A DNA stretch of 19,201 nucleotides, from the NCBI GenBank assembly GCA_046728975.1, contig JBKPFU010000182.1:1-19201 (forward strand), in the 5' to 3' direction. The translations under genes were made by a program, and so were the position numbers. Positions 1-7,567 of the stretch are shown piece by piece (within the stretch, counting starts at the first letter, position 1; the number at the start of each line of letters is the position of its first letter). This DNA is from JBKPFU01 sp046728975. GTDB lineage: Bacteria > Actinomycetota > Thermoleophilia > Gaiellales > Gaiellaceae. Under the pieces are notes generated by a model. It ran no database searches and was not told the origin of the DNA. It worked only from the letters and a program-made list of their open reading frames with translations.

Positions 1-243
1 GTGCACGATCTGCTCGGCTTCGTTCCTCCGGTCACCCATCGCTGGGCCGGGATCTTCGGCATGACCCAGGATCTGCTTCCACTCGTCGGCCGGGTTCCCG
101 GAAGGGACGGCGTCTGGGTCGCCGCGGGATACTCCGGCCACGGCAACGTTCTCGGACTCGCGTGCGGCCAGCTGGTCGCGCAAGCGATTCTCGGCCGCGA
201 GCCGTCGGAGCTCGCGCTGTTCGACCCTGCTCGAGCCCTCTAG
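1..243 (+). CDS. FAD-dependent oxidoreductase, DAO family (C-terminal fragment)
   Basis: The reading frame is open at the left edge, so only the last 80 codons are present and the true start lies outside the window. The fragment carries the typical C-terminal signature of D-amino-acid-oxidase/glycine-oxidase-type flavoproteins: a RWAGI block near residue 14, a LPLVGRVPG block near residues 26-34, then GVWVAAGYSGHGNVLG (residues 37-52) and a terminal FDPAR. In this family the GYSGHG loop closes over the FAD and substrate. Such enzymes oxidise the C-N bond of amino acids such as glycine, sarcosine or D-amino acids. The substrate cannot be told from this fragment. The gene is convergent with the ornithine-cyclodeaminase-like gene and the two share a CTAG for their stop codons. 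The family call is firm; the specificity is unknown. Confidence 0.82.
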   Translation: MHDLLGFVPPVTHRWAGIFGMTQDLLPLVGRVPGRDGVWVAAGYSGHGNVLGLACGQLVAQAILGREPSELALFDPARAL

Positions 244-1175
244 AGCTCGATCGTCGGAAGCTCCAGCTCCTCGGCCTTTTCCATCGCGGCGAGGGCGATC
301 GCGAGGTCCTGAATCGCGAGCCCCGTCGAGTCGAATGCGGTGATCTCGTCGTGTCGCGTGCGCCCCTCGGCGTCTCCCGCGAGCACGGCGCCAAGCTCGG
401 TGACGTCAGTGCGGCCGAGGACGCCTGCCTCGACGGCGTGAACGAGTTCCCCATTGTGGCTTGCCTGTTCCCAGTCGTCGCAGAAGACGGTAATCCGAAG
501 CAGCTCGTCGACCCCGATCTCGGCCTTGCCGGGGCCGTCCGCGCCTATCAGGCTCACGTGTTGACCGGGCCGAAGCGAGCCTTCCGGCAAGAGGATCTCG
601 TGCCCCGGGGTGACAGTGACGAGCAGATCCGCCGCCAGCGCTTCCTCGCGTGACGAAGCCACACTGCCGCCGACCAAGTCGGCAGCGGCATGCGCGCGGT
701 CCGCGTCGACGTCCCAAAGCAAAACTTCGCGACCACGGGCCACGAAGGTCCGCGCGGCGGCGAGCCCGTTGACGCCTGCGCCGACGACGGCGGCCGTCTC
801 CGCGTCCCCGCGCCCCAGCGTTTCCGCGGCGAGCACTGCGGCGGCTCCGGTCCGCAGCGCCGTCACCATCGCCGCGTCCAGCACCGCGCGCAGGACGCCG
901 TTCGAGGCGTCGGACAACAGGACGACGCCCATCACGGTCGGGAGTCCGAGCTTCGGGTTGCCGGGATAGGACGTCACCCACTTCAGCAGCGCGTGCCCCG
1001 CGCCGAGGGCCGGCATGGCGCGGAAGTCGCCCGCGGGATAGGCCGGGACGTAGACCTTGGGCGGCATCGACCATTCGCCGCGCGCGTAGGCGACGAACGC
1101 CTCCCGGACGGCTTCGACGGCGCGCTCGGGCGAAACGGCCGCTTCCACGTCGCGCCCCGTGAAGAGCGGAATCAC
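240..1175 (-). CDS. Ornithine cyclodeaminase / mu-crystallin family protein
   Basis: 311 residues, usual length for the family. Visible features are the conserved lysine in LLKWVTSYPGN (K65), the LRTGAAAVLAAETLGR block (107-122), a Rossmann nucleotide motif VGAGVNG (131-137) and the FDSTGLAIQDLA block (281-292) that is almost diagnostic for the family. Members include ornithine cyclodeaminase, delta1-pyrroline-2-carboxylate or piperideine-2-carboxylate reductase, alanine dehydrogenase and ketimine reductases; sequence alone does not choose between them. The GTG start lies one base after the pntB stop, so it is translated as the last gene of the transhydrogenase operon. A reductase role would fit there, since the transhydrogenase makes NADPH. 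It also fits the neighbouring convergent amino-acid-oxidase-type gene, which could supply imino acids. The pathway link is inference. Confidence 0.88.
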   Translation of the reverse strand: MIPLFTGRDVEAAVSPERAVEAVREAFVAYARGEWSMPPKVYVPAYPAGDFRAMPALGAGHALLKWVTSYPGNPKLGLPTVMGVVLLSDASNGVLRAVLDAAMVTALRTGAAAVLAAETLGRGDAETAAVVGAGVNGLAAARTFVARGREVLLWDVDADRAHAAADLVGGSVASSREEALAADLLVTVTPGHEILLPEGSLRPGQHVSLIGADGPGKAEIGVDELLRITVFCDDWEQASHNGELVHAVEAGVLGRTDVTELGAVLAGDAEGRTRHDEITAFDSTGLAIQDLAIALAAMEKAEELELPTIEL

Positions 1176-1176
1176 G

Positions 1177-2568
1177 CTAGAGGGTCTTCACTCCCGCGAT
1201 CAGCTTGGCGACCGATTCCTTCGCGTCGCCGAACAACATGACCGTTTTCGGGTTGACGAAGAGCGGGTTCTCGATGCCGGCGAAGCCGGGGCTCATCGAG
1301 CGCTTCAGCACCACGACGCTCTGCGCCTTGTCGACGTTGAGGATCGGCATGCCGTAGATCGGGCTGCCGCGATTCGACCGCGCGTCGGGGTTGGTCACGT
1401 CGTTGGCGCCGATGACGAGCGCGACGTCGGTCCGCGGGAACTCCGGATTCGCCTCCTCCATCTCCTTGAGCTGCGGGTAGGGCACGTTCGCCTCCGCCAG
1501 CAGCACGTTCATGTGCCCCGGCATCCGGCCGGCGACCGGATGGATCGCGTAGCTGACCTCGACTCCTCGGCCCTCGAGCAGATCCGCGAGCGCCCGAACG
1601 TCGTGCTGCGCCTGAGCGACCGCCATGCCGTACCCGGGAACGAAGACGACCTTCTGCGCGTAGGCGAGCATGACGGCGACGTCGTCGGCGCTGGCCGAGC
1701 GCACCGTTCCCCCGTCGCTTGCGGCGGCAGCAGCCGCCGCCTCGGAAACCTGACCGAACGCGCCGAAGAGCACGTTCGCGATCGACCGGTTCATCGCCCG
1801 GCCCATCAGGATCGTCAGCAGGGTTCCCGACGCGCCCACGAGCATCCCGCTCACGATCAGGACGGTGCTTTCGAGCTCGAAGCCGGTCGCGGCGGCGGCC
1901 AGTCCCGTGAACGCGTTCAGAAGCGAGATCACGACCGGCATGTCCGCCCCGCCGATGGGCAGGACGAACAGGACGCCGAACAGAAGCGCGCCGAGGATGA
2001 TTGCGACGAGCAGGGCTTGCTCCTCGACCCCCGCGACGATCGCGATCCCGCCGGCCACGAGCGCGGCCAGGAGGATGCCGTTCACCACCTGCTGGCCGGG
2101 GTAGACAATCGGGCGCCCCTGGATCAGCTCCTGGAGCTTCGCGAAAGCCACCATCGAGCCGGCGAACGAGACGCTTCCGATCAGCGCCGACAGTACGATC
2201 GCCGTCGAGATGTCCCCGTGGAGCCGCCCGGGGTCGGGCGCGTGGATGTGGAACTCGGCCAGCGAGATCAGTGCCGCTGCACCGCCCCCGACGCCGTTGA
2301 ACAGCGCCACCATCTGCGGCATCGCGGTCATCTTCACCCTGCGCGCAGCAACCGCCCCGAAGGTCCCGCCGACCACCATGCCGACGGCGATCTCCCAGTA
2401 GCTGTCGACCGACTTCTGGGCGAAGGTGACGACGACCGCGACCAGCATCCCGGCGGCGCCGATCCAGTTGCCGCGCCGGGCGGTGCGCGGATGGGAGAGG
2501 AACCGGAGCGCGAGGATGAAGCAGACGATCGTGACCAGGTAGGCCAGATCAGTCGCTACTCTGCCCAT
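1177..2568 (-). CDS. pntB: NAD(P) transhydrogenase subunit beta
   Basis: 463 residues, normal length. The N-terminal two thirds is hydrophobic membrane domain II, with blocks MPQMVALFNGVGGGAAAL (83-100) and LIVSGMLVGASG (237-248). This is followed by a short linker and the NADP(H)-binding domain III with PGYGMAVAQAQ (311-321), GRMPGHMNVLLAEANVPY (347-364), GANDVTNP (387-394) and RSMSPGFAG (423-431). It couples hydride transfer between NADH and NADP+ to proton translocation across the cytoplasmic membrane, with PntAA and PntAB. The ATG start overlaps the end of pntAB by 20 bases and has a GGAGG immediately upstream, which indicates translational coupling. All expected motifs are intact. Confidence 0.96.
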   Translation of the reverse strand: MGRVATDLAYLVTIVCFILALRFLSHPRTARRGNWIGAAGMLVAVVVTFAQKSVDSYWEIAVGMVVGGTFGAVAARRVKMTAMPQMVALFNGVGGGAAALISLAEFHIHAPDPGRLHGDISTAIVLSALIGSVSFAGSMVAFAKLQELIQGRPIVYPGQQVVNGILLAALVAGGIAIVAGVEEQALLVAIILGALLFGVLFVLPIGGADMPVVISLLNAFTGLAAAATGFELESTVLIVSGMLVGASGTLLTILMGRAMNRSIANVLFGAFGQVSEAAAAAAASDGGTVRSASADDVAVMLAYAQKVVFVPGYGMAVAQAQHDVRALADLLEGRGVEVSYAIHPVAGRMPGHMNVLLAEANVPYPQLKEMEEANPEFPRTDVALVIGANDVTNPDARSNRGSPIYGMPILNVDKAQSVVVLKRSMSPGFAGIENPLFVNPKTVMLFGDAKESVAKLIAGVKTL

Positions 2569-2884
2569 CGTCCTCCGGTTGCGGCTGCGGCCGGTCGCGG
2601 CCCTTGAACATCTCGAGCATGCGATCGGTTACGACGAACCCACCGACGACGTTCGCCGATGCGAGCACGACCGCAGCCAGCCCGATGATCGTGGTCACCG
2701 TATCCTTGTCGCCGAGCCCGGCGACGAGCATCGCACCCACGATCACGATTCCGTGAATCGCGTTCGTCCCCGACATCAGCGGCGTGTGCAGGAGCGTCGG
2801 CACCTTCGAGATCACCTCGAAGCCGAGGAAGACCGCCAGCACGAGGATCGTCACCTCGAAGACCAGCAACAACGAGTGACTCAT
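2549..2884 (-). CDS. pntAB: NAD(P) transhydrogenase subunit alpha part 2 (membrane)
   Basis: 111 residues from the ATG at 2884 (MSHSLLLVFEVTILV). The frame can be opened further upstream, but the region before 2884 is pntAA coding sequence and this ATG has a GAGGAGG ribosome binding site. There are three or four hydrophobic helices; the block SKVPTLLHTPLMSGTNAIHG (about 30-49) is the signature of the alpha-subunit membrane part. The polar tail is rich in Asp, Gln and Pro. The organisation with separate PntAA, PntAB and PntB is the three-polypeptide form known from Rhodospirillum and many actinobacteria, as opposed to the fused PntA of enterobacteria. Its ATG overlaps the pntAA TAA by one base (TAATG), and its 3' end overlaps pntB by 20 bases. 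Confidence 0.94.
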   Translation of the reverse strand: MSHSLLLVFEVTILVLAVFLGFEVISKVPTLLHTPLMSGTNAIHGIVIVGAMLVAGLGDKDTVTTIIGLAAVVLASANVVGGFVVTDRMLEMFKGRDRPQPQPEDDGQSSD

Positions 2885-3972
2885 TACGCCGCTACCTCCT
2901 CGCGCCGGGTGACGCACGCCGAGGACGTGATCTCGTCCTCCCAGTCGAGCACGAGCTCTCCCTCAGGCGCCAGGTGCTGGAGCAGCGCACCGACGTTGCG
3001 CGCGTACAGCTGGCTCGCATGGGCCGGCATCGTGCTGGGCAGATTCGTGAAACCGACGATCGACACGGCGTGGCGGACGACCTCCTCGCCGGGCTCGGTC
3101 AACTCGCAGTTGCCGCCGGTCTCCGCGGCGAGATCGACGATCACGGAGCCCGGCCGCATCGCCTCGACGGCGGCGGCCGGGATCAGCCTCGGTGCGGAAC
3201 GGCCGGGAACCAGTGCGGTCGTGATCACGACGTCGAAGTCGGGCAGGCGCTTCTCCAGCTCGGCCTGCTGGGCGCGTTGCTCCTCTTCGGTCAACTCGCG
3301 TGCGTAGCCGCCTTCGGTCTCCTCGCCGACGACGCCGAGATCGAGGAAGCTCGCACCGAGGCTCTCGACCTGCTCGCGCACGACCGGGCGGACGTCGAAC
3401 CCCGAGACGATGGCGCCCAGCCGGCGCGACGTGGCGATCGCCTGCAGCCCGGCAACGCCGGCACCGAGGACGAGCACCTTCGCGGGTGCCACCGTGCCGG
3501 CGGCGGTCATCAGCATCGGGAAGAACTTCGGCAGCCGCTCCGCCGCCAGCAGCGTCGCCTTGTACCCGGAAACCGTCGCCTGAGACGAGAGCGCATCCAT
3601 CGGCTGCGCGCGCGTGATCCGCGGGATCGACTCCATCGCGAACGCAACCACACCCTGGGCGACGAGCCGTTCGATCCCCTCCGGGTCAGTGAGCGGTTGG
3701 AGGAACGCGACCAGCACCTGGCTGTCGCGCAACTGTTCGAGCTCGTCGGGGGACGGCTTTTGAACCTTGACCACCGCGTCGGCGTCGTAGGCATCGTCGA
3801 CGATGCTTCCTCCGGCCTGCTCGTACGAGTCGTCGGGAAACGCCGCCTGCTCGCCTGCGCCGCGCTCGACCGCGATCTCGAACCCACTGCCCGCCAGGCG
3901 CGACACCATCTCGGGGACGAGGGCGACGCGCCGCTCGCCGGACGCCCGCTCTCTCGGGACCCCGACCTTCAT
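2884..3972 (-). CDS. pntAA: NAD(P) transhydrogenase subunit alpha part 1 (NAD-binding)
   Basis: 362 residues. It begins MKVGVPRE with the following ERRVALVPE block, as in transhydrogenase alpha and the related alanine dehydrogenases. Transhydrogenase identity comes from ITRAQPMDALSSQA (119-132), the NAD Rossmann motif LGAGVAGLQAI (169-179) with the FDVRP acidic strand end (192-196), and the three-gene context. It is the soluble cytoplasmic domain I that binds NAD(H). It is the first gene of pntAA-pntAB-pntB-OCD. A TAGAGT hexamer ends nine bases before the ATG, and no clear Shine-Dalgarno site is visible, so the message may be leaderless or nearly so. It is divergent from the hisC-like gene across a 160-base gap. 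Confidence 0.95.
   Translation of the reverse strand: MKVGVPRERASGERRVALVPEMVSRLAGSGFEIAVERGAGEQAAFPDDSYEQAGGSIVDDAYDADAVVKVQKPSPDELEQLRDSQVLVAFLQPLTDPEGIERLVAQGVVAFAMESIPRITRAQPMDALSSQATVSGYKATLLAAERLPKFFPMLMTAAGTVAPAKVLVLGAGVAGLQAIATSRRLGAIVSGFDVRPVVREQVESLGASFLDLGVVGEETEGGYARELTEEEQRAQQAELEKRLPDFDVVITTALVPGRSAPRLIPAAAVEAMRPGSVIVDLAAETGGNCELTEPGEEVVRHAVSIVGFTNLPSTMPAHASQLYARNVGALLQHLAPEGELVLDWEDEITSSACVTRREEVAA
2895..2901 (-). promoter_or_regulatory. Ribosome binding site of pntAB
   Basis: GAGGAGG on the minus strand, ten bases before the ATG at 2884. It decides the pntAB start against an in-frame upstream extension. It lies inside the 3' end of pntAA. Confidence 0.7.
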
Positions 3973-3981
3973 CCCGCGCGA

Positions 3982-3987
3982 ACTCTA
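3982..3987 (-). promoter_or_regulatory. Putative -10 hexamer of the pnt operon
   Basis: TAGAGT read on the minus strand, nine bases before the pntAA ATG. Matches the TANNNT pattern seen before other first genes in the window. Confidence 0.5.
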
Positions 3988-4119
3988 GTGCGTCGGGCGG
4001 CGAGGCCCGGCGCGAGGCTGCTGTCACGCATTCGGCACCACTGCGTTTCACGCGCGTATCTCCTTCCTCCGTAGGATCGACTCGGGAGGAGGCCGGGCGA
4101 ACCTTTAACCCCACCCCGT

Positions 4120-4125
4120 TACAGT
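4120..4125 (+). promoter_or_regulatory. Putative -10 hexamer of the hisC-like gene
   Basis: TACAGT, seven bases before the ATG at 4133. The distance would put transcription start at or next to the start codon (leaderless mRNA). Confidence 0.5.
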
Positions 4126-4132
4126 TGCGCGT

Positions 4133-5266
4133 ATGCCGAGCCGGTTGGCCGAGGTCGCAGACTCCTTCTTCAGGCCCGCCGTCCAGGACCTCGTTCCCTA
4201 CGAGCCCGGCAAGCCGGTCGAGGAAGTCCAGCGCGAGCTCGGCCTCGAGCGCGTCGTCAAGCTGGCGTCCAACGAGGGCCCGTACGGCCCGCTCCCGGCG
4301 GCGGTCGAGGCAATTGAACGGTCGGCTCCCGAGCTGAACCGCTACCCGGACGGCGGTGCATACAGGCTTCGGGCGGCGCTCGCGGAGCGCCACGGCGTCC
4401 GTTTCGAGGAGACCGCGGTCGGCGCCGGCTCCGACGGGCTCGTCGACTGCCTGTCGCAGGCCATCCTCGACCCCGGCGACGAGATCGTCTGCGGCTGGCC
4501 GTCCTTCCCGAGCTACGTGATCGACGCCCGGAAGCTCGGCGCGGTCGCGACCACGGTCCCGCTGCGGGAGTTCCGCTACGACCTGGAGGCGATGCTCGCG
4601 GCGGTCACGCCGCGGACCAAGATCGTCTACATCTGCCACCCGAACAACCCGACCGGGACGATGAACACCCGCGCCGAGCTGGACGCTTACTTCGAGCAGG
4701 TCCCGGAGCACGTGCTCACGGTGCTCGACCAGGCCTACAGCGAGTACATCGACGATCCCGCGTACCCCGACGGAATCGAGGATTACGCGAAAACGGGCCG
4801 TCGCGTCGTCGTGCTGCGCACGTTCTCGAAGATCTACGGCCTGGCTGGGCTACGCGTCGGTTACGGGATCGGCCCCGCGGGCGTCGTCACCGCGATCGGC
4901 AAGGTGCGCCGCGCCTTCGACATCACGACACCGGCGCAGGAAGCGGCACTCGCGAGCTTGGGCGCGCACGAGGAGGTCGCGCGCCGGCGGCGCCTGAACG
5001 CGGAGAGTCGGCCCGCGATCGAGCGCGCCCTTCGGGAGCACGGCTTCGAACCGGCCGGCCCTGCAGTCGCGAACTTCGTTTACGCCGAGGTCGGAGAGGA
5101 TTCCCGCCCGCTGTTCGAGCGCCTCCTGCGCGAGGGGGCGATCGTGCGCCCGACGCACGGGTTCGGCGGGCCCAACGCGGTCCGTGTGACGGCCGGAACG
5201 CCGGACGAGAACGAGTTCTTCGCCGAGGCGCTCGGGCGGGTCGCGCAGCAGCTCGCCACAGCCTGA
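4133..5266 (+). CDS. hisC: Histidinol-phosphate aminotransferase-type PLP enzyme
   Basis: 377 residues, fold-type I aminotransferase of the HisC family. Visible motifs: the substrate-side block KLASNEGPYGP (43-53), RYPDGGAYRLRAALA (70-84), GAGSDG (98-103), NNPTG (171-175), the DQAYSEY block (199-205) and the PLP lysine in TFSKIYGLAGLRVGYG (K233). HisC makes L-histidinol phosphate from imidazole-acetol phosphate. Close relatives in actinobacteria act on aromatic amino acids (phenylalanine or tyrosine aminotransferases), and no other histidine gene is near, so an aromatic aminotransferase is a real alternative. The start ATG is supported by a -10-like hexamer seven bases upstream. It is followed by an MFS gene after 45 bases. 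Confidence 0.87.
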   Translation: MPSRLAEVADSFFRPAVQDLVPYEPGKPVEEVQRELGLERVVKLASNEGPYGPLPAAVEAIERSAPELNRYPDGGAYRLRAALAERHGVRFEETAVGAGSDGLVDCLSQAILDPGDEIVCGWPSFPSYVIDARKLGAVATTVPLREFRYDLEAMLAAVTPRTKIVYICHPNNPTGTMNTRAELDAYFEQVPEHVLTVLDQAYSEYIDDPAYPDGIEDYAKTGRRVVVLRTFSKIYGLAGLRVGYGIGPAGVVTAIGKVRRAFDITTPAQEAALASLGAHEEVARRRRLNAESRPAIERALREHGFEPAGPAVANFVYAEVGEDSRPLFERLLREGAIVRPTHGFGGPNAVRVTAGTPDENEFFAEALGRVAQQLATA

Positions 5267-5296
5267 AACCACTCTTTCGGGGCGCGGGCAAGGTGT

Positions 5297-5302
5297 TAGC
5301 GT
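5297..5302 (+). promoter_or_regulatory. Putative -10 hexamer of the MFS gene at 5312
   Basis: TAGCGT in the 45-base gap after the hisC-like gene, nine bases before the GTG at 5312. Confidence 0.45.
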
Positions 5303-5311
5303 TGTCGAGCG

Positions 5312-6568
5312 GTGCCGCCCTTCCTCGGTAGGCAGCTCGGGCTCCTTCGGCGCGAGCCGAGCTTCCGTCTCCTCTTCCTTGCGACGCTCGGCTCGGGCGC
5401 GGGCACATGGCTCGCCCTTGTCGCACTCCAGGTCGACATCGTGCAACGCACGCATTCGCCAGGCTGGATCAGCGCACTTCTCATCGCCGACCTGGTGCCG
5501 CTGCTGGCGCTTGGCCTCCTCGCGGGCCCGCTCATCGACCGGCTCTCGCGTAAACGCCTGATGGTCGGCGCAGACCTGGCGCGCGTCGGCGTCTTCTGCG
5601 CGCTTCCGTTTGCGAACAGCGCCACGACGATCGTCGCGCTCGCCGCCGTCGCCGGGATAGCAGGCGGAGTTTTCCGCCCGGCCGTCTATGCGGGCCTGCC
5701 GAACCTCGTCCCCGATCCGGACCTCGCCGGCGCGAACTCGCTGCTGCAGACGATCGACAACCTGACGTGGGCGGCCGGCTCTCTCGCCGGCGGGCTCCTG
5801 GTGCAGGCGCAGGGACCCGACCTCGCCTACTGGATCAACGGGGCGACGTTTCTCGTCTCCGCGGCCTTGATCGCCGGGATCCCGCAACACCTGCTGCAGG
5901 CTGGCCGGGCGGTCAGCCGCGGCCACTGGCGTGACATTGGAGAAGGACTGTCGCTGACCTTGACCTCCCGGCCGCTCCTAACCGTCTTCATCGCCTGGAA
6001 CATCGCGATGCTTGCGAACGCGGCGATCAACGTGGCCGAGCCGTTCCTCGCCTTCGACGCGTTCGACGCCGGGGAGTTCGGGCTCGGCCTGCTCATGGGG
6101 TCGGCCGCCGTGGGCCTCGCCGTCGGCGCCTTCCTCGCCGCGGCGTGGATCGAACACCGCGGGCTGGCGCCGGTCTACGGCGCTTCCATCGGCCTGATGG
6201 GGCTCGGCGTCGGCCTCGCCGCCGCCGCGCCGAACGTCTGGGTTGCTGCCGCCTGCGTCGTCCTGTCCGGAGCCGGCAACGGCTCGGCGATCGTCTGCAA
6301 TTCGTTGCTCGTGCAGCGCGGGGCTCCCGATGCCCTGCGCGGCCGCGTCTTCACCGTCCTCATGAGCTCGAACATGCTTCTGCTGACGGTCGGCATGGTC
6401 GCCGCGGGGCCGCTGACCGACGCTGTCGGCCCGCGCGAGATGTGGGCGGGAGCCGCAATCGTCTCGGCAATCGCGTGCGTCGTCGGCGTGACACTTGCCC
6501 GAGGAGTGCGGACGCCGGCGGACGTCGAGCTGGCGGAGGTCGAGGCCGCCGGGCCGACGGGCCCCTAG
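5312..6568 (+). CDS. MFS transporter, MFS_3 (EntS-like exporter) type
   Basis: 418 residues with about twelve hydrophobic helices. The first cytoplasmic loop has the MFS motif variant GPLIDRLSRKRLM (about 76-88). The segment GGVFRPAVYAGLPNLVPDPDLAGANSLLQTIDN (about 118-150) and the C-terminal half DALRGRVFTVLMS (about 345-357) are typical of the MFS_3 subfamily, which includes the enterobactin exporter EntS and macrolide-type exporters. It sits in the cytoplasmic membrane and is likely a proton-driven exporter of small molecules; the substrate is not predictable. The GTG start is preceded by a TAGCGT hexamer. The MeaB gene starts nine bases after its stop. Confidence 0.87.
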   Translation: MPPFLGRQLGLLRREPSFRLLFLATLGSGAGTWLALVALQVDIVQRTHSPGWISALLIADLVPLLALGLLAGPLIDRLSRKRLMVGADLARVGVFCALPFANSATTIVALAAVAGIAGGVFRPAVYAGLPNLVPDPDLAGANSLLQTIDNLTWAAGSLAGGLLVQAQGPDLAYWINGATFLVSAALIAGIPQHLLQAGRAVSRGHWRDIGEGLSLTLTSRPLLTVFIAWNIAMLANAAINVAEPFLAFDAFDAGEFGLGLLMGSAAVGLAVGAFLAAAWIEHRGLAPVYGASIGLMGLGVGLAAAAPNVWVAAACVVLSGAGNGSAIVCNSLLVQRGAPDALRGRVFTVLMSSNMLLLTVGMVAAGPLTDAVGPREMWAGAAIVSAIACVVGVTLARGVRTPADVELAEVEAAGPTGP

Positions 6569-6571
6569 CAT
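6566..6571 (+). promoter_or_regulatory. Putative -10 hexamer of meaB, overlapping the upstream stop codon
   Basis: TAGCAT, whose first three bases are the TAG stop of the MFS gene; it ends six bases before the GTG at 6578. Confidence 0.45.
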
Positions 6572-6577
6572 TCCAGC

Positions 6578-7567
6578 GTGGCCAAGCGGCGGGAGTTCAC
6601 GCGCGAGTCGCTCGCGGCCGGTGTCCGCGACGGCGACAAGCGCGCGCTGGCGCGGGCAATCACGCTGGTCGAGAACTCCGACCCGCTCGCCTACGAGCTC
6701 GTTCGCGACCTGTACCCCGAGACCGGCCGAGCCTACGCCGTCGGCGTCACCGGCCCGCCCGGGGTCGGCAAGTCGAGCCTGATCAGCGCCCTCGTGCGGC
6801 ACGTTCGAGGCGAGGGGCGCACGGTCGGCGTCATCTCCGTCGACCCCTCGAGCCCGTTCTCGCAGGGCGCGCTGCTGGGCGATCGGATCCGGCTCGCCGA
6901 CCACTTCCTCGACCCCGAGGTCTTCATCCGCTCGATGGGGACGCGCGGCCACCTTGGCGGCATCGCCGAGGCGACGCTGCAGGCGATGCTCGTACTCGAC
7001 GCGGCGGGGAAGGACCTTCTGTTCCTCGAGACGGTCGGCGCGGGCCAGAGCGAGGTGGAGGTGATCTCGATCGCGGACACTGTGCTGCTTGTGCTCATGC
7101 CGGGCTCCGGCGACTCGATCCAGGCGCTGAAGGCTGGGATCATGGAGATTCCGGATGTGATCGCGATCAACAAGATGGATCATCCAGCGGCGAAGACGAT
7201 GCTGAACGAGGTTCGCTCGATCCTGTCGCTCGACCGCGAGCGCGCCTGGCGCTCGCCGATCGTGCTGACGGAGGCGGTGCGCGAGGAGAACGTCGCCGAG
7301 CTGTGGGAGAAGATCGAGGCGCATCGGGCCCACCTCGAGCAAGAAGGACTGCTCGAGGAGCGGCGGCGACGAAACCTCGCGGGCGAGGTGTTCGCGGTCG
7401 CCTCGGCGCGGGCAAAGACACATCTCGAGCAGGCGGTCGGCGACGACCCCGAACTGCGCCGGCTGCTCGACGAGGTTCAGCGACGCGAGCTCGACCCACT
7501 GACGGCGGTTCGGGAGATCATGGAACGGGTGTTCAAGGTTGGCGGTACGGACGGCACTCACGCATAG
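6578..7567 (+). CDS. meaB: Methylmalonyl-CoA mutase-associated GTPase MeaB/ArgK
   Basis: 329 residues, standard length for this G3E-family GTPase. The Walker A loop GPPGVGKS is at 59-66, the family-specific VISVDPSSPFSQGALLGDR at 85-103, the switch-region ETVGAGQSEVEV at 151-162 and the base-specificity motif NKMD at 198-201. A C-terminal helical dimerisation arm follows. In known systems MeaB protects and reactivates adenosylcobalamin-dependent methylmalonyl-CoA mutase and gates cofactor loading. No mutase subunit lies in the window, so its partner is elsewhere or is another B12-dependent mutase. Its end overlaps the threonine dehydratase frame by 29 bases. A TAGCAT hexamer just upstream suggests its own promoter in addition to read-through from the MFS gene. 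Confidence 0.94.
   Translation: MAKRREFTRESLAAGVRDGDKRALARAITLVENSDPLAYELVRDLYPETGRAYAVGVTGPPGVGKSSLISALVRHVRGEGRTVGVISVDPSSPFSQGALLGDRIRLADHFLDPEVFIRSMGTRGHLGGIAEATLQAMLVLDAAGKDLLFLETVGAGQSEVEVISIADTVLLVLMPGSGDSIQALKAGIMEIPDVIAINKMDHPAAKTMLNEVRSILSLDRERAWRSPIVLTEAVREENVAELWEKIEAHRAHLEQEGLLEERRRRNLAGEVFAVASARAKTHLEQAVGDDPELRRLLDEVQRRELDPLTAVREIMERVFKVGGTDGTHA

Larger units (their letters stand above)
3973..4132. promoter_or_regulatory. Divergent promoter region between pntAA and hisC-like gene
   Basis: 160 non-coding bases between two genes transcribed away from each other. Each end carries a -10-like hexamer close to its start codon (TAGAGT at 3982-3987 on the minus strand, TACAGT at 4120-4125 on the plus strand). 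I do not see a convincing -35 TTGACA-like box, an operator palindrome or a riboswitch in it. Confidence 0.6.

Noticed and set aside
1159..2607. 482-codon open frame on the plus strand across pntB
   Set aside because: Antisense shadow of a well-conserved gene; product is Arg/His/Asp-rich low-complexity with no family signal.
5978..7561. 527-codon minus-strand frame across the MFS and meaB genes
   Set aside because: Shadow caused by GC-rich third positions; the plus strand holds clear MFS and MeaB motifs.
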